This document shows, piece after piece, positions 16,056 through 23,799 of a stretch of 64,000 nt of DNA; position 1 is the first letter of the stretch; every line of letters begins with the position of its first letter. The stretch lies in contig JALGUJ010000002.1 in the NCBI GenBank assembly GCA_029820945.1, positions 1 to 64,000 of the forward strand, in the 5' to 3' direction. This DNA is from Candidatus Zipacnadia bacterium (lineage in GTDB: Bacteria > Armatimonadota > Zipacnadia > Zipacnadales > UBA5352). The position numbers were made by a program, and so were the translations under genes. The notes under the pieces were generated by a model. The model was not told the origin of the DNA and did no database searches. It saw nothing but the letters and a program-made list of their open reading frames with translations.

Positions 16056-18632
16056 ATGGCACCGCCTGCAGCAGCCGGATCGCGGCTTGATGGCAGGTAC
16101 TCCTGGCAGCAGGTCGTCTCGATCTTCGTCGAGGACCTGGGACTGCCGGGCGTGACCGACGACGCGTCCGCGGTGGCGCAGGCCATCGCCGGCAAGAAGG
16201 ACCGCTACGACAAGATGAAGCAGCACCCCTCCGGCGCGAAGCAGGCGAAGGCCGACGAGTGGTTCGATCGCACCACATGGCTCAAGAACCACCTGGACAG
16301 CATGGTGGCCACGGTCCGCGAGGAGTTCGTGCTGGGCGTGGACGCCATGCTGGACAGCGGCACGACGCAGGTCACGCCGGCCTTCCTCCAGCGACTGCGC
16401 CAGATGGCCGCACGGACCTACAGCGCGGTGGACGAGCTGGCGGACAGATGGGTGAACGGGCTGGTGGCGGAGCGTGGCTGGACGATCGGCGGCGCGGCCC
16501 GCGAGCCGGCGCTGGTGACCGATCTGACCGCCGAGCCGGGTGTCGGGACCATCCGCCTGATGTGGCAGAGGCCCGCGGCGGACTGCGATCGCGTCGTCGT
16601 GCGGCGCAGGACCGGGAAGGCGCAGGCCGGCTCGGCGGTCTCCGCTTGCGAGGTCTTCAGCGGCAATGCCTCCGACTTCATCGACGGGGACGTGGAGCCC
16701 GGCCATTGGTACACCTACGACGTGATCTCCGTGGTGGGCGCGTCCGAGAGCGAGCGGTCGCAGACGGTCTCGTGCCTCGCGCTGGGCGAGGTAAGCGACC
16801 TGCAGGCGGAGTGGACGGAGCAGGGCGTTGTCCTTCGCTGGAGCCCGGCCGAGGGATGCGAGGAGTCCGTGGTGCTGCGCGATGAGGCGCAGGCGCCGCC
16901 GGCGCCGGCGCGGGGAGCGCGCGGGTCGGGCGGCTTCGGTGCACCGATCGGCTGGCGAGGTCGTGGGGGCCGATGGTGTGACGATGACGTGGAGGAGGGG
17001 AAGACGTACTACTACCGCGTCATCGCCCGCTACGACGACGCGTGGTGCTCGGACGGAGTGGTCGCCAGCGTGGGGGTTCCGCGGCGGCCGCCACCGCCGG
17101 GTCCGGTAAGCGCGCAATTCCGCGGCCGCTCGGTGCTGCTCGAGTGGGAGCCCGCCCCAATTGGGGGCAATGCGGAGTACGTGGTCGTGCGCAAGGAGGG
17201 GGCGCGCGCGCCGCTCTCGCCCTCGGATGGCGACGTGATCAGCACGACGCGCCAGCCGGCACATGAGGACGGGACGGTGCGCTTCGGCCGCCGCTACGCC
17301 TACACGGTGTTCACCCGTGATGACGGCCTCACCTCGACGAGCGGCTCGCGCTCGGAGCCGGTGGTGACGGCGGCGGAGGTCACCGATCTCAGCGTCACCA
17401 CCGGAGACCAGTCGGTCGCTCTGGAGTGGGACGTGCCCCCGGGCGTGGCGGAGGTGGTGGTGCGCCGGAGCCGGACGAAGCTGAACGGCCGCGAAGACGG
17501 AGTTCCGGTGCCGGTGCTGGGCAGGAGCCGGGCCTGTGATGAGGGGCTGCAGAACGGGCGCACCTACCACTACCTCATCTGCTGCCGGTATGTGCTGCCC
17601 GGCGGCGAGACGGAGTTCTCGGCGGGCATCACGACGCCCGCCACGCCGGAGCATCCGCCCGACCCTCTCACGGACTTCGCCATCGGGGTTGAGCGCGGGC
17701 GCATTGTGCTCACCTATGAGCCGGTCGAGCACGGGGTGGTGAGCGCCGTTCGCTGTTCGGAGCCGCCGGGCATAGGCTTCGGGCGCCACATCTCAGCCGA
17801 CCGCCTGGCGGACCTGGGAACGGTGCTTGTGCGCGCGAGGCCGGGGCGGATCGTCGATGAGTCGCCGGACGCCGCGGAGCCGCACTACGCGGTCTTCGTG
17901 GTGGCCGGGAAGAGTGCATTGGCCGGGCCGGTCAAGCAGTGCATCGCCGCGCGGCCGGTGACGAACCTGCGTGGCGTGCCCTGCGCGGGCGGCGTTCGCC
18001 TGTTCTGGGACTGGCCCGAGCACTGCAGGAGCGTGAAGCTGGCGCGACGGCGCGGCGCCTGGCCCTCGGGACCCGATGACCCCAGGGCCGAGGTCTCTCC
18101 CGTCTCGCTGCGGCAGTATCAGAACGCGGGCGGCTACTTCTTCGATGAGGTCTCGCCCAGCCCCGAGCCGTACTACTACGTCGCGTACGCACGGGTGTCG
18201 CGGGCGCAGGACGTCGTCTTCGCCTCGGGCGAGACGGCGGGGGAGCGATGCCGTCTGCTGCTGGTGGAGCGGGGCAGGATCACGTACTCGTTCGAGCTTG
18301 TGCGCAGCTTGTTAGGGCTGGGCGCGAGGCGCCTGCGCATCGAATGGGAGTGCGAGCGGCTGCCGGAGGATTTCGGCGGCCTGGTGCTGGTGGGCAACGC
18401 TCACAACGTGCCGAGCGCGATCGAGGACGGCTTTGAGCTGTTGCGGTGGGCGCCACGGCCGGGCGGTGGGCGCGCCGCAGGGCGGCATCGCAGGGAGATG
18501 CCGCTGGACCCAGGCCGAGTTCCAGGCGACCCGCGGCGGCTGTACTGCAAGGCATTCCTGCTCTCGGAGGAGGATCGCGAACGCGTGGTGTTGATGGACC
18601 CCGACGTGTCGCGACCGGTGCACCTGAGATAG
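16056..18632 (+). CDS. Cytoplasmic multi-FnIII protein with helical N-terminus
   Basis: An 858-residue protein starting at ATG 16056 behind GAGGAGA; the frame is open to 15834 but that stretch overlaps the Hsp70 gene and looks noncoding. Residues about 10-140 form a charged helical domain, possibly J-like, with no match I can name. Six tandem fibronectin-type-III-like beta units follow (about 150-750), each with a VTDLxAxxxxxxVxLxW opening and a YxYxVxxxY closing strand. The final 110 residues are a distinct beta domain ending in a basic loop. There is no signal peptide or anchor, so this is an intracellular FnIII protein, probably a rigid scaffold. The GTPase gene begins 24 bases downstream. 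Confidence 0.8.
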   Translation: MAPPAAAGSRLDGRYSWQQVVSIFVEDLGLPGVTDDASAVAQAIAGKKDRYDKMKQHPSGAKQAKADEWFDRTTWLKNHLDSMVATVREEFVLGVDAMLDSGTTQVTPAFLQRLRQMAARTYSAVDELADRWVNGLVAERGWTIGGAAREPALVTDLTAEPGVGTIRLMWQRPAADCDRVVVRRRTGKAQAGSAVSACEVFSGNASDFIDGDVEPGHWYTYDVISVVGASESERSQTVSCLALGEVSDLQAEWTEQGVVLRWSPAEGCEESVVLRDEAQAPPAPARGARGSGGFGAPIGWRGRGGRWCDDDVEEGKTYYYRVIARYDDAWCSDGVVASVGVPRRPPPPGPVSAQFRGRSVLLEWEPAPIGGNAEYVVVRKEGARAPLSPSDGDVISTTRQPAHEDGTVRFGRRYAYTVFTRDDGLTSTSGSRSEPVVTAAEVTDLSVTTGDQSVALEWDVPPGVAEVVVRRSRTKLNGREDGVPVPVLGRSRACDEGLQNGRTYHYLICCRYVLPGGETEFSAGITTPATPEHPPDPLTDFAIGVERGRIVLTYEPVEHGVVSAVRCSEPPGIGFGRHISADRLADLGTVLVRARPGRIVDESPDAAEPHYAVFVVAGKSALAGPVKQCIAARPVTNLRGVPCAGGVRLFWDWPEHCRSVKLARRRGAWPSGPDDPRAEVSPVSLRQYQNAGGYFFDEVSPSPEPYYYVAYARVSRAQDVVFASGETAGERCRLLLVERGRITYSFELVRSLLGLGARRLRIEWECERLPEDFGGLVLVGNAHNVPSAIEDGFELLRWAPRPGGGRAAGRHRREMPLDPGRVPGDPRRLYCKAFLLSEEDRERVVLMDPDVSRPVHLR

Positions 18633-18656
18633 ACGCGCGCGCATCTGGAGGCCGAG

Positions 18657-19766
18657 ATGGGGCTTTTCGGCATCGGACCGCCGACGGAGGTCATCTGTCC
18701 GCACCCCGGCTGCTTCGAGGTGTTCCACCCCCGCGAGGTTCTCTACCGCGATCCCGAGGCGCAGGGCGAGCCGGAGCTCGGCCGGTGGAGCCGGCTGAGG
18801 GGGCTGCGCCCACCGCCGACGCTGCGGGCGGGCGCGGAGAAGATATGCCCATCCTGCAGGCGGCGACTGCCGCGCACGGCGGGGAGCCAGCCCAGCCTGC
18901 TGATCGGCCTGGTGGGTGGGATGGAGTCGGGCAAGAGCCATTACGTGGCGACGCTCGTGCATCAGCTTCGCCACGAGGTGGCTCTCCGCTTCAACTTCGC
19001 GCTCGTGGCGCTGGACCAGAGCACGATGGACCGCTATCGAAGCGAGTTCTACGAGCCGCTCTTCGAGCATCGGAGCCAGATCGACAAGACCCAGGCGACG
19101 GCGGCGCCCCTGCTCTACGAGCTGTCAATCGCCCCGCGCGACGGCCGGGAGCGGCGGCTGAGGTCCGTGACGCTGGCCCTCTATGACACGGCGGGCGACT
19201 TCTTCGAGTCGATGCAGGACGTCGCTACCAACACCCCGTATCTGCGCCGCGTGGCGGGTCTGGTGCTGCTGGTGGACCCACTGCAGATAGCGGAGGTGCG
19301 CGATCATGTCGGCAGCGCGGCGGCACTGCCCCAGGAGCACCCGCGCGGCCGGCCAATGCACGTGATCCAGACCGTGATGAACGAGCTGACGAAGAGCCCG
19401 ACGGCGCAGCCGGGCGCCAGGTTCGAGACTCCGCTGGCGGTCACGGCCACCAAGTGCGACGTGCTGCGGGATGTCGGTCTCATCCCGGGCAACTGCGCCT
19501 GGTCGGATGAGACGGCAGTGCACGATGGGACCTATGACCGGAGGTTGCACGACGCCATCAACGGACTGTTCGCGGAGCGGATTCGGCGATGGGTGCCGGA
19601 CGCCCATCAGACCGTTGCCGTTAGGTTCGCCGACTACGCGTTCTTCGGCATCTCCGCCACCGGCTGCTCGCCCGGTGAGGACAGGCGCTACGACTACGTC
19701 GCTCCGTGGCGGGTGGAGGAGCCGTTGCTGTGGCTTTTGTGGCGGCTCGGGGTACTGCGGGACTGA
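18657..19766 (+). CDS. Zinc-ribbon TRAFAC-type P-loop GTPase (double-GTPase family-like)
   Basis: A 369-residue protein with a split zinc ribbon at the N-terminus (C14 and C19, then C64 and C67) followed by a GTPase domain: P-loop GGMESGKS at 87-94, switch-II/Walker B motif LYDTAGDF with D177 and G180, a hydrophobic VLLVDPLQ strand and guanine-specificity motif TKCD at 265-268. These are the G1, G3 and G4 elements of small TRAFAC GTPases. The ribbon plus P-loop plan and the GAP1-like gene 42 bases downstream match the GTPase called DO-GTPase2 in comparative-genomic work (recalled, not checked). It is cytoplasmic. It probably acts as the nucleotide-dependent switch of the cluster, with the downstream protein as regulator or partner. 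Confidence 0.87.
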   Translation: MGLFGIGPPTEVICPHPGCFEVFHPREVLYRDPEAQGEPELGRWSRLRGLRPPPTLRAGAEKICPSCRRRLPRTAGSQPSLLIGLVGGMESGKSHYVATLVHQLRHEVALRFNFALVALDQSTMDRYRSEFYEPLFEHRSQIDKTQATAAPLLYELSIAPRDGRERRLRSVTLALYDTAGDFFESMQDVATNTPYLRRVAGLVLLVDPLQIAEVRDHVGSAAALPQEHPRGRPMHVIQTVMNELTKSPTAQPGARFETPLAVTATKCDVLRDVGLIPGNCAWSDETAVHDGTYDRRLHDAINGLFAERIRRWVPDAHQTVAVRFADYAFFGISATGCSPGEDRRYDYVAPWRVEEPLLWLLWRLGVLRD

Positions 19767-19808
19767 GGAGCGCGTGGCGCTTGCGAGGGCGCCAAGAGGA
19801 GAGATGGC

Positions 19809-22715
19809 ATGAGGATCCAGCAGATGACCTACACGTCATGCCCGCGGGGCAAGGGGGTGGATGACAGGGACGGCTTCCAGGTGCGCGCCATCTCGCCCGG
19901 CATGACCGATGAGACGCGCGAGCAGCTCCTCGTGCACTGCAAGAGCTATAAGGTGCCGCAGTCCGCCCGGCGGGCGCTGGCCGACCCCACCTGGGACGAG
20001 CTCCCCCCCGAGGTGGCGGCGCAGTTGCCGGTCGTCGTCTCATACTACCCGATCGGTGATGACCTCTTCGCGCTCACGCGCGTGTGCTACGTCGGCCGCG
20101 ACCACTCCGGGCGAGCGGGCAACCTCTTCTCCCACAACCTGGTGTTCCAGCCGGAGGCGCTGGTGCCGGTGGGAGCAAACGCCGTGGCGCTGGCGCGCTC
20201 AGACCTGCTCAAGTCGCGCGACGACGACAGCGGGAGCGAGCTGCCCGAGCTGGAGGACTTCAGGGGGGTGCAGGCGCCCACGAGCCGCGGCTGGCGCGGG
20301 GCGCTGACCCGCAGTCCGTACCAGGAGCACTTCCCCGCCATGGTCTCGGCGGCGGTGAGGGCGCCCGAGGAGGGCCGTCCGGTCATCATCGTGCTCGACG
20401 AGCTGGACATGGCCCTGCCGCTGATCGAGGCCATGCTCATGTCGTTGCCGCCGGAGGCGCGCTGCCGGCTGAGCTTCTGCTCCTACGAGCCCGATCCCCT
20501 GGCCGTGCTCCCGCGACGGGACGCCAGTGCGGACGCGCCCTCGCCGTTCCAGGTGCTGGTGACATCCTCGAGGGCGGAGGGCGGCGGCTTCGAGGGGCTG
20601 CAGGACCATTACGATTCGCAGTTCGCGGTCTTCAACTTCTCCGAGCAGCGGTTCAGCGATCTGCCGGAGGGCACCGCCCGGTGGGCGGAGAGTGCAGCCA
20701 GGGCGCTGGTGAGGTCCGGCGGCGCCGGCCTGAAGGGCTTGCACGATGAGCTGGCCGACTTCCGCGTCGCACGGCGCCCGGAGGTGTGGGACACCATGCT
20801 GCAGTGGGCGTCGCTGGCCCCGGCGCCTGAGGCGGTGAAGGCGCCGAAACAACTTCGCGCGGGCGTGGCCGCGCTGGCCTCGGTCGCCACGGCCCCGGCC
20901 CAGGCGAGACTCGCTGCGGAGCGCGTGTGGCCCTACCTCCAGGCGGCCGCGGGGATCGGCGGGGACTGCTTCGTCGCGGTCGCGCGGGACCACGCGAAGC
21001 TGGTGGACGCCATGGGCGATAGGCTGGCGCGCGAGTGGTGCGGGCAGGAGCAGGTGGTGGACCTGGCCGCCGACGTGCTGCGCGCGGGCAGGGGCGTGGC
21101 CGCCCAGGCGCTGATGCCCGAGAGCGGCGAGGTGAGTGGCGAGCTGGCGTCGCGGGCGCTGGGCAAGCTGGTGGCCGAAGGGTGGCCTACCGCGGATGTC
21201 GCGGGCGCCACGGACACGGACAAGGTCGGGCTCGCCCAGGTGCTTCCCATGGCCATCGACGGCATGCGCGCGCGTGAGGACGAGGGGACGAGCACGTTGG
21301 CGACCGAGGTCCTGGCCCGAGCCGTGGCGGCCGTCTGTGACGCCGGGGCACAGCTCGGCATCATGGAGCGGATGTGGCCGCGGCTGCGGCCGGCGCTGTT
21401 CGACGACCTGCTGCAGCGCGAGCCCGCGGCCGATGCGCTCAAGGCGGCGGAGCTGATCCGGTCCACCCTTACCGCGGGCGCCTGCCCTCAGGCCGAGGTG
21501 GAGCTCGACATGTGGCGACTGCGGGTGCAGGAGCCGAGCACGCCCGGCGAGCAGAGGCGCGCGCTCGCCGATCTGGCGCGCAAGGCGGACCGGACGGACG
21601 ACGAGGAGACCATGAAGTCGTGTCTGGATCTGGCCCGAGAGATCACGCGCCCCGGTGACCGGGAGCGGGTGCGGTGCGAGATGGTGGAGGCGATCGGCCC
21701 GCGCGCCTCCGCCCGGCATCCCTACTACCGCGCGCTGGCCCAGGGCGGGCTGGGCGGTGATGGTGATGCGTGGTCGCGGGCCGAGAGCGCGGCCAATGAG
21801 GGGCACGGGACCTGTCTGGGGATCGCGCTCGTCGAGGTGCTGCCGCAACATGTGGAGAGCGAGGCGATCGTGGACTGGGTCAGGTCGCACCTCCCTCGAT
21901 GCCCCGGCTACAGGGAGGCGCTCGACGGGCTGGCGGTCTTCGTCGCCGATCGGGCACGCCGCGGCAGGCGGCGAATGGGTGACGAGCTGTTCCCGCTTGT
22001 GCTCGACCTGCTGGACGTGATCGCCCCGATGCTCCTCGACCAGGAGCGCGAGGGCAGGGAGCAGGTCTTCGGCCAGGTCGCCCGTGGCCTGGTAGCGGTG
22101 CCGCTCTACCGGCTGCGGCGACGGTGGCGCGAGCTGCTGCAGGAGGCGGACGGCTCCGGCTGGCCGCAGGCGGATCGGGATCGGCTGCTCATTGCGCGCA
22201 CGCTCACAGGCGACATGCGGCCGGCGCTGGGGCGCGGTCGGGCCCGGCAGAACTGGCTGGACGCGACGAGCCGCCTGGACCCGGGCTACTGCGGCGCCGT
22301 CGCCGACTGGCTCACCGAGCACGCCATGGCCTCGCAGGTTCAGAGCCGCTGGCTGGGGGAGGCGCGGGAGGTCTGCCGGCTCTACGGCCGGATGGGCGAT
22401 GAGGCGGGGGCCGAGCGACTTGCCGCGACGCTGACGCTGCAGGTGCAGGGAACCGATGTGGTCAGGCAGGTGCTGGTCATTGCGCCGTTCGCGTTCCTCG
22501 GGGCGATGAGCCGCGATCACGAGGGCTTCCTCGTCCGGGCCCTCGGCCAGCCGCTGGGGGAGCTGAACAGGCAGGCGCGCGCCATGCTCGTGGAGTTCCT
22601 GGCGGGCGCCGCGCGAGTTCCGGAGGACTGGCGGGAGAGGCTGCAGCACTTCTGGCACGAGGTCCAGGCGTACGCACCCCGGCCGCGCGGCGGCGGGTTG
22701 TTCGGCTTCCGCTGA
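19809..22715 (+). CDS. GAP1-like GTPase-associated protein
   Basis: This 968-residue soluble protein has an N-terminal domain (about 1-150) matching the GAP1-N1 pattern as I remember it: a QMTYTSCPRGKG opening, GFQVRAISPGM, and GRDHSGRAGNLFSHNLVF near residues 96-113. Residues about 180-330 are a mixed alpha/beta domain, and the remaining 600 are helical repeats with no recognised catalytic motif. GAP1 proteins are named for their constant association with TRAFAC GTPase genes; whether they activate GTP hydrolysis is not established. The ATG follows GAGGAGA. It is the last gene of the + strand block and faces a convergent gene only 14 bases away. It probably detects a signal and sets the state of the GTPase. 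Confidence 0.83.
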   Translation: MRIQQMTYTSCPRGKGVDDRDGFQVRAISPGMTDETREQLLVHCKSYKVPQSARRALADPTWDELPPEVAAQLPVVVSYYPIGDDLFALTRVCYVGRDHSGRAGNLFSHNLVFQPEALVPVGANAVALARSDLLKSRDDDSGSELPELEDFRGVQAPTSRGWRGALTRSPYQEHFPAMVSAAVRAPEEGRPVIIVLDELDMALPLIEAMLMSLPPEARCRLSFCSYEPDPLAVLPRRDASADAPSPFQVLVTSSRAEGGGFEGLQDHYDSQFAVFNFSEQRFSDLPEGTARWAESAARALVRSGGAGLKGLHDELADFRVARRPEVWDTMLQWASLAPAPEAVKAPKQLRAGVAALASVATAPAQARLAAERVWPYLQAAAGIGGDCFVAVARDHAKLVDAMGDRLAREWCGQEQVVDLAADVLRAGRGVAAQALMPESGEVSGELASRALGKLVAEGWPTADVAGATDTDKVGLAQVLPMAIDGMRAREDEGTSTLATEVLARAVAAVCDAGAQLGIMERMWPRLRPALFDDLLQREPAADALKAAELIRSTLTAGACPQAEVELDMWRLRVQEPSTPGEQRRALADLARKADRTDDEETMKSCLDLAREITRPGDRERVRCEMVEAIGPRASARHPYYRALAQGGLGGDGDAWSRAESAANEGHGTCLGIALVEVLPQHVESEAIVDWVRSHLPRCPGYREALDGLAVFVADRARRGRRRMGDELFPLVLDLLDVIAPMLLDQEREGREQVFGQVARGLVAVPLYRLRRRWRELLQEADGSGWPQADRDRLLIARTLTGDMRPALGRGRARQNWLDATSRLDPGYCGAVADWLTEHAMASQVQSRWLGEAREVCRLYGRMGDEAGAERLAATLTLQVQGTDVVRQVLVIAPFAFLGAMSRDHEGFLVRALGQPLGELNRQARAMLVEFLAGAARVPEDWRERLQHFWHEVQAYAPRPRGGGLFGFR

Positions 22716-22729
22716 GCGCCTCCGGTGGC

Positions 22730-23779
22730 TCAGATGCCCGACAGCAGCGCGGCCAGGCGGGCCTCCCAGAGGATGCGGTGGAGCTCGCCGCGGAGCTGGC
22801 CGATGCGCATGGTCATCTCATGCCATCGCTCCGGGGGAAGCGCCGCCTCGGCGGCGGCCGCGGAGCCGAAGCCCGCCAGCTCGCCCCGGTACTCGGCGAT
22901 GCGCCGGTCCAGCTCCTGCTTCGTCGCGGGGTCGGCCTCGCGTTCGCCGGCGGCCTCGAGGTCGTCGAGCAACCTCTCGGCGCGGGCGACAGCGGACGCG
23001 ACCAGGCCGCGGTAGCTGGCCTGCACGAAGCGGTCGGGGCCGTACACGGCGATGAGCCCGCGGCGCTCTCCCTTGCGCAGCTCGGCCTCGAGCCCGCCGA
23101 TGATGGCGGGCGTCGGCGAGAGCACGACGTGGCCGAAGCGCTGGGGATCGTGGAAGTTCGCCGCGGTCTGCGACCAGTTCATCCACTGCTTGTTGCCGCC
23201 CGCGTAGCGGTCGCGGCAGACGTTGACGCCGACGACCATCCCCGGCTCGGCGCTGACCCCCATGTCCGCCCACGGGATGGCGACCTCCAGCGTCCAGGCG
23301 TCATCGCTCAGCTCGGTCGCCGCCCGCACGTCCGCGCTCCAGCTCGGGTCGCTGCGGGCCGAGTCATAGACGCTGGCGGCGATGTTGATGCCGAACTGGT
23401 GGTAGGTGCTCTGATCGTGGTTGGGGTCGACGAAGATCTCGATGGTTTCGCCGTGGAAGATCGCTCCGGAGTCCCGCGGCTGGTGCACGGGGGTCACCTT
23501 GTCCATGTTCGGCTCGTGACAGAGCACGCCGAAGTAGAGGAACGTGTCGTCGTAGACCAGCATCAGCTCGGTCTGCGGCTCGACCAGCTCGGGCTTGTTG
23601 TAGCGGGTGAAGCCGCTGACGACGGGCGCGGCATCCCAGGCGGCGTCGGAGAGCGCGCCGTCGATGGTGACGGCCTGCGGGGCGCGCGCGCAGGGGTAGA
23701 CCTTGATGGCGTACTCGTCCATGGCGAGCGCGGCGGATGCCAGCGCGATGCACAGTGCTGCGGCTGCGATCGTGCGCAT
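22730..23779 (-). CDS. Secreted CBM9/DOMON-like protein
   Basis: A 349-residue exported protein. Signal peptide residues 1-19 end in ALA. Residues about 25-215 form a beta-sandwich like carbohydrate-binding module family 9: VTIDGALSDAAWDAA, LMLVYDDTFLYFGVLCHEPN, ETIEIFVDPNHD and a GVNVCRDRYA segment. The last 100 residues form a helical hairpin tail. The start at 23779 has GGTGAGG upstream; the frame is open further but the upstream part is basic and has no export signal. It lies 20 bases after the GH42-like gene in the same transcript, so the two probably act together on an external glycan. It binds sugar rather than cleaving it. A paralogue lies at 38839. Confidence 0.85.
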   Translation of the reverse strand: MRTIAAAALCIALASAALAMDEYAIKVYPCARAPQAVTIDGALSDAAWDAAPVVSGFTRYNKPELVEPQTELMLVYDDTFLYFGVLCHEPNMDKVTPVHQPRDSGAIFHGETIEIFVDPNHDQSTYHQFGINIAASVYDSARSDPSWSADVRAATELSDDAWTLEVAIPWADMGVSAEPGMVVGVNVCRDRYAGGNKQWMNWSQTAANFHDPQRFGHVVLSPTPAIIGGLEAELRKGERRGLIAVYGPDRFVQASYRGLVASAVARAERLLDDLEAAGEREADPATKQELDRRIAEYRGELAGFGSAAAAEAALPPERWHEMTMRIGQLRGELHRILWEARLAALLSGI

Positions 23780-23799
23780 GATAGCCTCACCCTCGGGCG

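Noticed and set aside
20199-22658. Antisense open frame of 819 codons opposite the GAP1-like gene
   Set aside because: No protein-like pattern; the + strand gene has a ribosome site and matching family motifs.
1-22715. Calling the chaperone/GTPase cluster a proven antiviral defence system
   Set aside because: No nuclease, pore-forming, NADase or other effector domain was recognised among the visible genes, so defence remains only one possibility.
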